DNA from: an uncultured Eubacteriales bacterium
GTDB lineage: Bacteria; Bacillota; Clostridia; Christensenellales; Aristaeellaceae
Assembly: GCA_902761755.1 (NCBI GenBank)
Contig: CACWLP010000003.1
Span: 113,664 to 177,663 of the forward strand
DNA length: 64,000 bases
Direction: 5' to 3'
Shown here: one piece after another, positions 1 through 7,527 of the stretch
Layout of the letters: the number at the start of each line of letters is the position of its first letter
Position numbering within the stretch: position 1 is the stretch's first letter
Notes under the pieces: generated by a model
Told to the model about the DNA's origin: nothing
Databases searched by the model: none
Seen by the model: only the letters and a program-made list of their open reading frames with translations
Program-made: the position numbers and the translations under genes

Positions 1-330
1 GCGCTGGGCCAGGGCCACCGCCTCGTTGATCACCACGGCGTCCGGCGTTTCCCGGAGATAGCAAAGCTCATAGGCTGCCACCCGGAGCACCGCCAGGTCC
101 ACCCGGGCGATCCTTTCCAGCGTCCAGCCCTTCAGGCAGGCGGCGATGGATGCGTCCAGCTCCTCCGCGTGGGCGGATACCCCGGACAGGATGCCGTCGA
201 TATAGGCCTGATCCTCTTCCTCGGGCGTAAACTCGATCAGGCCGCGCAGCGTTTCCTCCCCGCCGGCGCCGCCCAGCATATGTTCATAAGCCATCTGCAC
301 GGCTGCCGCCCGTGCCGCTTTACGAGCCAT
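1..330 (-). CDS. nusB: NusB family transcription antitermination factor (3' end outside window)
   Basis: NusB binds boxA RNA with NusE (S10) and supports antitermination of rRNA operons. The visible 110 codons start at an ATG (328-330) behind GGGGGGAG and run off the left edge in frame. The translated piece carries the all-helical NusB pattern: a basic start MARKAARAAAVQMAYE, then RVDLAVLRVAAYEL and a stretch close to DAVVINEAVALAQR, which is the most recognisable NusB signature. It is the last visible gene of the asp23-amaP-DUF2273-nusB operon, a common order in Firmicutes. The C-terminal portion is missing only because the window ends. Confidence 0.9.
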   Translation of the reverse strand, partial: MARKAARAAAVQMAYEHMLGGAGGEETLRGLIEFTPEEEDQAYIDGILSGVSAHAEELDASIAACLKGWTLERIARVDLAVLRVAAYELCYLRETPDAVVINEAVALAQR

Positions 331-351
331 GGGTATTGCTCCCCCCGTGTG

Positions 352-696
352 TCATTTGTCAGCATCCGCGTTTTCGCGGGCTTTCCTTGCTTCTTCCCTT
401 TCCCGTGCTTCCCGGATGGCCCGGGAAATTTCCTCGTTGGTTTCCTTATAAGGAACGGTGGATTTGGGCGGGAAAAGCCGGTTGATCCGGCTGCTGATGA
501 ATTCCTTCTTGTTTTTGACGCCGCCCAGGAAGCCGCCCAGCGCCATCAATACGGCGATGAGGAGCGTCTTCCAGAAGCCCAGCAGCAAATACAGCACGGC
601 CAGGATCATGGCCGTCACGGAAAAGGTGACGGCGCATTCCGGCGTGCCGATCCGGAACATGTTCCGGAGGAAGGAATCGGGACGGTTTTCATTCAT
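352..696 (-). CDS. DUF2273 small membrane protein of the Asp23 operon
   Basis: A 114-residue protein with a hydrophobic central part (about residues 18-60, probably two membrane spans, glycine-rich LGGFLGGVKNK) and a charged C-terminal tail rich in Arg and Glu. Size, topology and place beside amaP and asp23 match the DUF2273 family, usually found in Gram-positive alkaline-shock operons; its biochemical role is not known. The start at 696 is chosen because GGAGGA lies 6-7 bases upstream. An earlier in-frame ATG at 717 has no such site. The start overlaps the stop of amaP by 8 bases, suggesting translational coupling. Confidence 0.8.
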   Translation of the reverse strand: MNENRPDSFLRNMFRIGTPECAVTFSVTAMILAVLYLLLGFWKTLLIAVLMALGGFLGGVKNKKEFISSRINRLFPPKSTVPYKETNEEISRAIREAREREEARKARENADADK

Positions 697-1549
697 TGCG
701 GGTCTCCTCCGCATCATCAGCCGCTTCCTGTGCGGTTTCTTCTACGGTGTCTTCGGGGATTTCTTCCTCGGTTTCTTCTGCTGCCGGTTCCGCCGCAGGC
801 TCCCCGGCGGGAAGGGAGTGCTCCTCCGCGGGGGAAACGTCCGCTTCAGCTTCCTCAGCGGGAGCTTCTTCCGCCTTGGGCGGCTCCGGCATGTTGGCGG
901 CGGTTTCGGAGCGGCCGAAAATGCGCTGATGCAGCGGCAGCTTCGCCTTGGGCGCGGGCTTTTCCGCTTCCGCGGGGGCCGCTGCTTCCACGGCGGGCTC
1001 CGCCGCGGCGTCTGCCTGATCCGCCATCTCCGGGGCGGGCATCTGGGCGGTATCCACCGTGACGCGCACCTCGGTGATCTCGATGCCGGAGGAGGCGGAC
1101 AGATACTGCTTGATCTGCTTTTGCAGGGCGGCCACCGCCAGGGGGATGGAAATATTGTTGGCCAGGGCGATGTTCATATCCACGGTGACGCCGTCCCGGG
1201 TGTTGCGGATGCGCTGGGACACCACTTCGATCTCATCGTGCATATCGATGCACTTCTGCACCAGGCCCTCAATGGCCTTGATGGAGATGCGCAGCTCGCC
1301 GTTATCCGTACGCTGCACCACAAAGCCCTGGCGCTCCGCCCGGAGCTTCTGGGGGAATGCCAGCACATAAAGGCCGAAGAGCACCGTCAGCGAGCCCACG
1401 CCGATGCAGGCGATGCGCAGCCCCGGAGAGAGGGATTCGCTGATGGAGCCTGCGATCTGCAGCCCGGCCACGCCCAGCGCGGCCCCGGCGGCGATGGTCA
1501 GCAGCGCGCCGAAAAACAGCACCAGCCGATCGTAAAATTTCAGTTTCAT
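689..1549 (-). CDS. amaP: Alkaline shock response membrane anchor protein AmaP
   Basis: AmaP anchors Asp23 proteins at the cell membrane in Gram-positive bacteria. The 286-residue product has two N-terminal membrane spans (about residues 8-30 and 45-65), then the conserved cytoplasmic region with GFVVQRTDNGELRIS and a segment predicted to pair alternating strands and helices up to residue 170. After that comes a long low-complexity tail (about 180-286) rich in Ala, Glu and Pro. The tail is acidic and resembles that of the neighbouring Asp23 protein in composition. The gene follows asp23 by 23 bases and overlaps the DUF2273 gene, so the three are one transcription unit. Confidence 0.85.
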   Translation of the reverse strand: MKLKFYDRLVLFFGALLTIAAGAALGVAGLQIAGSISESLSPGLRIACIGVGSLTVLFGLYVLAFPQKLRAERQGFVVQRTDNGELRISIKAIEGLVQKCIDMHDEIEVVSQRIRNTRDGVTVDMNIALANNISIPLAVAALQKQIKQYLSASSGIEITEVRVTVDTAQMPAPEMADQADAAAEPAVEAAAPAEAEKPAPKAKLPLHQRIFGRSETAANMPEPPKAEEAPAEEAEADVSPAEEHSLPAGEPAAEPAAEETEEEIPEDTVEETAQEAADDAEETRNE

Positions 1550-1572
1550 TTGGGATCGCTCCTTTTCCTGGT

Positions 1573-2364
1573 TCAGCAGCGCTTCCTGCCGGGGGCCTTC
1601 TTTTGGGCCGGGGCCGGCTTGGCCGCGGGCTTGGGATCGGTTTCGGGCGCAGATTGCGGTGCGCCGTCCAGCTTTTCTTGTTCCGCCAGCGTTTCGGGAT
1701 CGAACTCGGCGTCCGGAACGTCCGCGGCGCCGTCGGCGGGGACGGGCGCTTCCGTGGGCGCGGGCTTTTCAGACTCCGCGGGCTTTTCCGCGGGGGCGGG
1801 CTTTTCAGGCTCAGCGGGCTTTTCCGCGGGCGCTTCCGCCTTGACGGGCTTTTCCGCCGGCGCGGGCTTTTCCTCCCGGACGGGAGGCTTGGTTTCCTTG
1901 GGCAGCTTTTCCTGCCGGGCAGGGGGCAGCACGCTGATCTTGGAGGCTTCCAGGTTCTTCTGATTGGCGCGCTTTTCCTGCTCGAAGCTGACGCCCTGCA
2001 CGTGCACGTCCACCCGGACCACATGCAGCCCCGTCAGGCTTTCCAGGGCGCGGCGCACGTTTTCCTGCACGTCGGCGGCCACCTTCTGGATGGGATGGCC
2101 GTATTCCACCACGATGAAAAGGTCCACAGCCGCTTCCTGGCTGCCCACTTCCACCTTGACGCCGCGGGTGATGTTCCGGTTGCGGCTGAGGATCTCGCTG
2201 ATGCCGCCGGTAACGCTCATGCCGGCGATGCCTTCGATCTCGCTGGCGGCTACGCCGGCGATGGTGGCGATCACTTCGTTGGCATAGCTGATGGTGCCGC
2301 CGTTTTGCAAATCAACATCCACCTTCACGGGGAGGTTATCCTTCCTTTGGGGTTTCTGCGCCAT
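1573..2364 (-). CDS. Asp23/Gls24 family envelope stress response protein
   Basis: Asp23 proteins coat the inner face of the membrane through AmaP and take part in cell-envelope stress response. Residues 15-130 form the Asp23 domain: GTISYANEVIATIAGVAASE, IEGIAGMSV, VDLFIVVEYG and the repeat-like VQENVRRALESLTGL are typical. The remainder (about 140-263) is a Pro-Ala-Glu-Lys tail with repeated PAEKP/AEKPA units, which makes the protein roughly twice the family's usual length. The ATG at 2362-2364 follows AAGGAGGTG by 6 bases. It is the first gene of the operon and has its own promoter at 2394-2422. Confidence 0.9.
   Translation of the reverse strand: MAQKPQRKDNLPVKVDVDLQNGGTISYANEVIATIAGVAASEIEGIAGMSVTGGISEILSRNRNITRGVKVEVGSQEAAVDLFIVVEYGHPIQKVAADVQENVRRALESLTGLHVVRVDVHVQGVSFEQEKRANQKNLEASKISVLPPARQEKLPKETKPPVREEKPAPAEKPVKAEAPAEKPAEPEKPAPAEKPAESEKPAPTEAPVPADGAADVPDAEFDPETLAEQEKLDGAPQSAPETDPKPAAKPAPAQKKAPGRKRC
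1745..1880 (-). repeat. Low-complexity PAEKP-type repeats in the Asp23 tail
   Basis: The coding region repeats a short Pro-Ala-Glu-Lys unit about eight times with small changes; on the plus strand it reads as repeats of GCGGGCTTTTCCGCGGG. The array is in frame and probably varies in length between strains by slippage. It encodes an extended flexible tail. Confidence 0.7.
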
Positions 2365-2393
2365 TCAAACGCACCTCCTTACTGGGATATTAT

Positions 2394-2422
2394 AGTATAG
2401 CAGATTTTCAGCGATTTGGCAA
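2394..2422 (-). promoter_or_regulatory. Promoter of the asp23-amaP-DUF2273-nusB operon
   Basis: On the minus strand TTGCCA (2417-2422) and TATACT (2394-2399) are separated by 17 bases, and a second TATAAT overlaps at 2389-2394. This fits a housekeeping sigma factor. The predicted leader is short and leads straight into AAGGAGGTG. Confidence 0.65.
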
Positions 2423-2433
2423 CTGTCCGCCGC

Positions 2434-3723
2434 TCAGGGCGTGATGCGGTTGGGGCCGCGGAAGAGGAACATGACTTCCTTGATGCTGATGCCCAGCAGC
2501 AGCATGGTCAGCCGGTCCACGCCCAAGCCAAAGCCGCCGTGAGGCGGGCAGCCGTAGCGGAAGAAATCCATGTAGAATTTCACGTCCTCGCCCAGGCCCT
2601 TTTCGTCGGCCTGCTTCCGCAGCTGCTCGTAGCGGTGCTCGCGCTGGGCGCCGGTGGTGATCTCCGTGCCGCGCCAGATCAGGTCGTACCCCAGGGGCAT
2701 GCCCTTTTCATCCCGCATGTGATAGAATGCGCGTTTTTCGGGGCCGTAATCGGTGACGAACAGGAATTCATGGCCGAACTTGTCCATGCTCAGCTTGGCG
2801 CACAGGCGCTCGGCGTCGGTGGTCAGATCGTTCTTTTCGCTGTCGTCCACGGTATAGCCGTAGCGCTCTTCCAATTCCCGGTACACGTCGCACAGCTTCA
2901 TTTCCGGGAAGGGCAGGGCGGGCACCACGGTTTCCAGCCCGTAGAGGGCCTGAATCTGCTCGCCGTATTTTTCTTTTACGTTTTTCAGCGCGTACTGAAG
3001 CAGCTCCGCCTCGAAAGCCATCACGTCCCGGAAGGAGGAAATGTAGCTCATTTCCACGTCGAAGCCGGTGAATTCGGTGGCGTGCTTGTTGGTGAAGGAT
3101 TTTTCGGCGCGGAACACGGGGCCCACCTCAAAGATGCGGTCGAAGCCCGCGGCCATGGCCATCTGCTTGTAGAACTGGGGGCTCTGGCTCAGGTACGCCT
3201 TGCGGTCGAAATACTTGAGCTCGAACACGTCGCTGCCGGATTCGCTGGCCGCGCCGATGAGCTTGGGGGTATGGATCTCCATGAACTGCCTCTCCAGGCA
3301 GAACTGGCGCAGGGAGGCCACCAGCTCGGTCTGGGCCTTGAAGATCAGCGTGTTCTTATCGCTGCGCAGGTCCACCCAGCGGTAGTCCATGCGGCTGTCG
3401 ATGGCGGCGTCCTTCGTCAGCGGCAGGGGCTCCGCCACGGAGAGGATCTCCATTTCCTCGGGCAGCATTTCCTTGCCGCCCATTTTCACGTATTCGTTTT
3501 CCACCACGGGGCCGATGCACGTGACCACGCTTTCCACCGTCAGCTGGTCCACAATGGCGGCCAGATCGGGGTGCTTTTCCTTTTCGATGGTGACCTGCAG
3601 CCGCCCCGTATGATCCCGGATTACGAGGAACGCCATGGTGCGCTTATTGCGCAGATTTTCCACAAAGCCCTGGATTTTGTTGGTTTCGCCGCAGACGACG
3701 CTGGCGATCAGGTTCCGTTCCAT
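2434..3723 (-). CDS. aspS: Aspartate--tRNA ligase, archaeal/eukaryal-type (AspS2)
   Basis: Class II aminoacyl-tRNA synthetase that charges tRNA with aspartate. The 429-residue length, absence of the roughly 100-residue GAD insertion of the usual bacterial enzyme, and the C-terminal FRGPNRITP place it in the compact archaeal-type group. The N-terminal OB fold (1-100) contains IQGFVENLRNK. Motif 2 is seen in FEVGPVFRAEKSFTNKH and motif 3 in GGFGLGVDRLTMLLLG. It follows hisS by 33 bases, the position normally held in Firmicutes by the bacterial-type aspS. Enzymes of this type in bacteria are often non-discriminating (they also charge tRNA-Asn, with GatCAB completing the job); whether this one is cannot be decided from the sequence alone. 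Confidence 0.92.
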   Translation of the reverse strand: MERNLIASVVCGETNKIQGFVENLRNKRTMAFLVIRDHTGRLQVTIEKEKHPDLAAIVDQLTVESVVTCIGPVVENEYVKMGGKEMLPEEMEILSVAEPLPLTKDAAIDSRMDYRWVDLRSDKNTLIFKAQTELVASLRQFCLERQFMEIHTPKLIGAASESGSDVFELKYFDRKAYLSQSPQFYKQMAMAAGFDRIFEVGPVFRAEKSFTNKHATEFTGFDVEMSYISSFRDVMAFEAELLQYALKNVKEKYGEQIQALYGLETVVPALPFPEMKLCDVYRELEERYGYTVDDSEKNDLTTDAERLCAKLSMDKFGHEFLFVTDYGPEKRAFYHMRDEKGMPLGYDLIWRGTEITTGAQREHRYEQLRKQADEKGLGEDVKFYMDFFRYGCPPHGGFGLGVDRLTMLLLGISIKEVMFLFRGPNRITP

Positions 3724-3756
3724 TTTGAATTCCTCTCCTTTTTACGCTGTGCTTGT

Positions 3757-4932
3757 TTACCGGATGATCAGATCCGCGATTTCCTTCGCCGCGCTTTCCA
3801 GCGGCAGCTCTTTTTCTTCCTTGGTCTGCATGTCCCGAAGCTTTACGACCCCGCGCGCGTATTCGTCGCCGCCCACGATGGCCACGTACCGGGCGGCGAT
3901 CTTGTCGGCGAATTTGAACTGGGCCTTGAGGCTGCGGCCCGCCAGGTCGCTGTCCGCCTTCACGCCCAGATCCCGCAGGGACTGGGCGAAGGCGAAGGCG
4001 GGGATCTTCATTTCCGTGCCCAGGTTCGCCACGTACACGTCGGTCACCGCGGGAGCGGGGGGAAGGAGATCCTGGTTGCGCAGCTCCATCAGGATCCTTT
4101 CCACGCCGATGCCGAAGCCCGCCGCGGGGGTGGCGGGGCCGCCCAGCTGCTCCACCAGCCCGTCGTACCGCCCGCCGCCGCACAGGGCCAGGCCCTCCCG
4201 GCCCGCCTGCATGATGATCTCGAACACTGTCTTGGTGTAGTAATCCAGCCCGCGGACGATGTGGGGGTCGATCTCAAAGGGGATTTGCCTGGCGGTCAGC
4301 AGAGACTGGAGCAGGGAAAAATGCTCCCGGCATTCGTCGCACAGGCAGTCCAGGATCAGCGGCGCGTCCTTCACGATCTGCTTGCATTTTTCTTCCTTGC
4401 AGTCCAGGATGCGCAGGGGATTCTTTTCAAAGCGGGCCCGGCAGGTTTCGCACATATCGCGGATGCGCTCGCCCAGGTAATTCTTCAGGGCCTGGTGGTA
4501 TTTGGGCCGGCATTCGGGGCAGCCGATGGAATTGATGTGCACCGTCAGGTTTTTCAGGCCCATTCCCGTGAGCAGGCCGAACAGGGTGGAGATCAGCTCC
4601 GCCTCCACCGTGGGCTCCTTGCCGCCGAAGCACTCCATGCCGAACTGGTGATGCTCCCGCAGCCTGCCGCTCTGGGGATTCTCATAGCGGAAGATGGGGG
4701 CGTTCAGATAATAGACCTTGCAGGGCAGGGCGTCCTGAAACAGATGGTTTTCAATGAAAGCGCGCACAGCCCCGGCGGTGCCCTCCGGCTTCAGGGTGAT
4801 GGAACGGCCGCCCTTGTCCTGGAAGGTGTACATTTCCTTCTGCACGATGTCCGTGGTGTCGCCCACGCCGCGCAGGAACAGCTCCGTGTGCTCGAACACG
4901 GGGGTGCGGATCTCCCGGTAGCCGGCCTCCAC
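3757..4932 (-). CDS. hisS: Histidine--tRNA ligase, main body (5' end out of frame)
   Basis: HisRS charges tRNA-His. This frame holds nearly all of the enzyme: motif 1 region REIRTPVFEHTELF, motif 2 region APIFRYENPQSGRLREHHQF, the two histidine-specific blocks (GLDYYTKTVFE and CGGGRYDGL) and the anticodon-binding domain (about 300-391). It lacks the first 30 or so residues. Its first possible start is a GTG at 4932 with no ribosome binding site. The missing start, MLTQAPKGTRDMLPQDAY, is found just upstream in another frame (4931-4994). Comparison with typical HisRS suggests about 10-12 codons plus a frame change were lost between the two. Either the assembly has an error or the gene is damaged. 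The T-box upstream is intact. Confidence 0.85.
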   Translation of the reverse strand: MEAGYREIRTPVFEHTELFLRGVGDTTDIVQKEMYTFQDKGGRSITLKPEGTAGAVRAFIENHLFQDALPCKVYYLNAPIFRYENPQSGRLREHHQFGMECFGGKEPTVEAELISTLFGLLTGMGLKNLTVHINSIGCPECRPKYHQALKNYLGERIRDMCETCRARFEKNPLRILDCKEEKCKQIVKDAPLILDCLCDECREHFSLLQSLLTARQIPFEIDPHIVRGLDYYTKTVFEIIMQAGREGLALCGGGRYDGLVEQLGGPATPAAGFGIGVERILMELRNQDLLPPAPAVTDVYVANLGTEMKIPAFAFAQSLRDLGVKADSDLAGRSLKAQFKFADKIAARYVAIVGGDEYARGVVKLRDMQTKEEKELPLESAAKEIADLIIR

Positions 4933-4994
4933 TGGAAAAGATAAGCGTCCTGGGGCAGCATGTCCCGGGTGCCCTTGGGGGCCTGTGTCAGCAT
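4931..4994 (-). pseudogene. hisS: Detached N-terminal fragment of hisS
   Basis: ATG at 4992-4994 follows AGGAGG by 6 bases and begins MLTQAPKGTRDMLPQDAY followed by LFQW, the standard HisRS N terminus. It then runs out of frame into nonsense relative to HisRS. The two frames differ by 62 bases from start to start (62 is 2 modulo 3), so a deletion whose length is 1 modulo 3, near 4930-4935, would explain the break. Confidence 0.75.
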
Positions 4995-5000
4995 AGAATC

Positions 5001-5238
5001 CCTCCTAAAAAAATACGCCCATGCCTGCGCATGGGACGAAGTCAACTTCGCGGTGCCACCCTGCTTGCGGGAATGATTCCCGCCGCTTTTGCCCGATAAC
5101 GCGGGGATGCGCCCGGAGGCATATCCGGGAGGGCTCGGGGGTGTCCCATCCGGGTCCCAGCGCGCGGCTTTCAGCCTGCGGCCGCGCTCTCTTTGCCTGG
5201 GAAAGCGGATTTCTTCCCGTCATGGCCCTGCAAATCGC
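5001..5238 (-). promoter_or_regulatory. T-box leader controlling hisS-aspS
   Basis: The minus strand carries the 14-base T-box consensus AGGGTGGCACCGCG at 5049-5062, followed by a terminator with stem CCCATGC/GCATGGG (5018-5035) and seven U residues that end at the AGGAGG of hisS. The stem I region contains the AGAGAG motif and a CTGAAAG element. A CAC (histidine) triplet at 5141-5143 in the distal part of stem I is the likely specifier codon, matching hisS as the regulated gene. Uncharged tRNA-His would stabilise the antiterminator and allow read-through into hisS and aspS. Confidence 0.9.
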
Positions 5239-5267
5239 ATTATATAAGGAAATGAATGGATTGTCAA
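5239..5267 (-). promoter_or_regulatory. Consensus promoter of the hisS T-box transcript
   Basis: TTGACA (5262-5267) and TATAAT (5239-5244) on the minus strand are separated by exactly 17 bases, a perfect sigma-A type promoter. The -35 box directly abuts the U-tract of the tex terminator. Confidence 0.85.
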
Positions 5268-5295
5268 GAAAAAAAGCGGGGGCCCGGCCCCGCCT
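5268..5295 (-). terminator. Intrinsic terminator of tex
   Basis: On the minus strand GCGGGG pairs with CCCCGC across a short loop and is followed by seven T residues, a few bases after the tex stop codon. Confidence 0.8.
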
Positions 5296-5299
5296 TTCG

Positions 5300-7450
5300 T
5301 TATGTTCTTCCCTTGACCATGGTCAGGGCGATGCGCTTTTTCTTTTCATCCACGCTCACCACCCAGACCTTCACCACGTCGCCCACCTTCACCGCCTCCG
5401 AGGGATGGCGGATGAAGCGGTCGGCCATGCGGGAAATGTGCACCAGGCCGTCCTGATGCACGCCGATATCCACGAAAGCGCCGAAGTCGATGACGTTGCG
5501 GACGGTGCCGGTGAGCTCCATGCCGGGGACGAGATCCTTGAAATCCAATACGTCCCGGCGCAGCACGGGGGCGGGCAGCTCGTCCCGGGGGTCCCGGCCG
5601 GGCTTTTGCAGCTCGGAGAGGATGTCGTTCAATGTGGGCAGGCCGATCCCCAATTCCCCAGCCAGCCTGTCCGTTCCGTATTCCTTCGCTTTCTGCACGA
5701 TCCCGGGCAGGCCGCCGTTTTTCATGTCCTTAAGCTCCAGCCCCAGGGCGGAGAGCAGCCCCTTCGCCGCTTCGTAGCTTTCGGGATGCACGCCGGTCCC
5801 GTCCAGGGGGTTCTTGCTGTCCCGCACCCGCAGGAAGCCGGCGCACTGCTCATAGGCCCGGGGGCCCAGCTTGGGCACCTTTTTCAGCGCCGCCCGGCTG
5901 GGGATGCCGTTTTCCTCCCGGTAAGCCACGATGCTCTGGGCCAGGGCCGGCCCGATGCCCGCCACGTGGGAGAGCAGCTCCGCCGACGCGGTGCTGACCT
6001 CCACGCCCACGGCGTTGACGCACTGCTCCACCACCCCGTCCAGGGCGGCGGCCAGTTCGTTCTGCTTCAGATCGTGCTGGTACTGCCCGACGCCGATGGA
6101 CTTGGGGTCGATCTTCACCAGCTCCGCCAGGGGATCCTGCATTCGGCGGGCGATGGAAACGGCGCTGCGCTCGGTGACGTCGAAGGTGGGAAATTCTTTG
6201 GCGGCGGCCTTGCTGGCGGAGTATACGGAGGCCCCGGCCTCGCTGACGATCACATAGGCGACCCCCGGCATATCGGGCAGCAGGGAGGCGATGAACTGCT
6301 CGCTTTCCCGGCTGGCGGTGCCGTTGCCGATGGCGATGGCGGTGACGCCGTATTTCTTCACAAAGCCCTTGATGAGCCGCGCCGCGGCGGCCTTCGCCGC
6401 GTCCTGGCCGGGAATGGTGAAGTGGCCCACGCCGGTATCCAGCACCTTGCCGTTCTCATCCACCACCGCCAGCTTGCAGCCGGTGCGGAACCCCGGGTCC
6501 ACCCCCAGGGTGACCTTGCCCTTGATGGGCGGCTGCATGAGCAGCTGGTGCAGGTTCTGGGAGAATACCCGGATGGCGCCTTCGTTGGCCCGGTCCGTCA
6601 GGGTGCTGCGGATCTCCCTTTCCAGGGAGGGGAAGAGCAGCCGGCTCCAGGCGTCGCCGCAGGCCGCTTCCACCTGGCCGGAGGCGGGGGCGCCGGGGCG
6701 CACGAAAGCGGCCCGGACCAGGGCCAGGGCCTTTTCATCCGGAACGGCCAGCGTCACCTTCAGGAAGCCTTCCCGTTCGCCCCGGTTCACCGCCAGCACC
6801 CGGTGGGGGGCCATTTTGGGCACCGCCTCGCGGTAATCGTAATACATGCTGTATACGCTGTCTTCGTCCTTGGCGGCCTTCGTTTCAACGACGCCCTCCC
6901 GCAGCAGCAGGGAACGCAGCCCGCCCCGCAGGGCCGCGTCGTCGCTGACGGATTCGGCGATGATGTCCCGGGCGCCGGAGAGGGCGCTTTCCGCGTCCGG
7001 CACGTCCTTTTCGGGATCCACGAATTTTGACGCTTCAGCCGCCACGTCTCCCTTGGGAAGCTGCAGAAGCAGCCACAGGGCCAGCGGCTCCAGCCCCCGC
7101 TCCTTCGCCACGGTGGCCCGGGTGCGCTTTTTGGGGCGGTAGGGGCGGTAAATATCCTCCAATTCCGCCAGGGTGGCGGCGGCGCCGAGGGCGGTTTTCA
7201 GCGCGTCCGTCAATACCCCTTGCTCCGTCAGGGCTTTTTCGATTTCCTCCCGGCGCTTTTCCAGGCCCCTTAAGTATTCCAGGCGCTCGGAAAGCTCCCG
7301 GAGCACCTGATCGTCCAGGGAGCCGGTCATTTCCTTGCGGTAGCGGGCGATGAAGGGGATGGTGTTGCCCGCGGCCAGCAGCTCCATTACGGCCCGGACC
7401 TGTTCGATCCGCAGGGAAAATTCCTTCGCAAGTACGGCGGCAAAATCCAT
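5300..7450 (-). CDS. tex: Tex family RNA-binding transcriptional accessory protein
   Basis: Tex is a conserved nucleic-acid-binding protein related to eukaryotic Spt6 and linked to transcription. The 716-residue product has the usual architecture: N-terminal helical region with ALLAAGNTIPFIARYRKEMTG-like sequence, a YqgF/RNase H-like domain (about 320-450) with GVDPGFRTGCKLAVVD, a helix-hairpin-helix region (VAGIGPALAQSIVAYREENG, about 500) and a C-terminal S1 RNA-binding domain (about 640-710, GTVRNVIDFGAFVDIGVHQ). The ATG follows AAGGAGGAA by about 10 bases. It is probably transcribed alone, since terminators flank it on both sides. Confidence 0.95.
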   Translation of the reverse strand: MDFAAVLAKEFSLRIEQVRAVMELLAAGNTIPFIARYRKEMTGSLDDQVLRELSERLEYLRGLEKRREEIEKALTEQGVLTDALKTALGAAATLAELEDIYRPYRPKKRTRATVAKERGLEPLALWLLLQLPKGDVAAEASKFVDPEKDVPDAESALSGARDIIAESVSDDAALRGGLRSLLLREGVVETKAAKDEDSVYSMYYDYREAVPKMAPHRVLAVNRGEREGFLKVTLAVPDEKALALVRAAFVRPGAPASGQVEAACGDAWSRLLFPSLEREIRSTLTDRANEGAIRVFSQNLHQLLMQPPIKGKVTLGVDPGFRTGCKLAVVDENGKVLDTGVGHFTIPGQDAAKAAAARLIKGFVKKYGVTAIAIGNGTASRESEQFIASLLPDMPGVAYVIVSEAGASVYSASKAAAKEFPTFDVTERSAVSIARRMQDPLAELVKIDPKSIGVGQYQHDLKQNELAAALDGVVEQCVNAVGVEVSTASAELLSHVAGIGPALAQSIVAYREENGIPSRAALKKVPKLGPRAYEQCAGFLRVRDSKNPLDGTGVHPESYEAAKGLLSALGLELKDMKNGGLPGIVQKAKEYGTDRLAGELGIGLPTLNDILSELQKPGRDPRDELPAPVLRRDVLDFKDLVPGMELTGTVRNVIDFGAFVDIGVHQDGLVHISRMADRFIRHPSEAVKVGDVVKVWVVSVDEKKKRIALTMVKGRT

Positions 7451-7481
7451 AACGATGATTCCTCCTTGATCGGAAAAACTG

Positions 7482-7507
7482 AAAAACGGGCCCGCGTACG
7501 GGCCCGT
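7482..7507 (-). terminator. Bidirectional-looking terminator between ricT and tex
   Basis: A perfect stem ACGGGCCCG/CGGGCCCGT with a 4-base loop is followed by T residues on the minus strand and preceded by A residues. It separates the darA-holB-ricT operon from tex. Confidence 0.8.
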
Positions 7508-7527
7508 AAAAAGGCGCGGCGGCGCGG

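Noticed and set aside
2416-4944. An 842-residue open frame on the plus strand
   Set aside because: It is antisense to aspS and hisS, which have clear family motifs. GC-rich codon use leaves long stop-free frames on the other strand.
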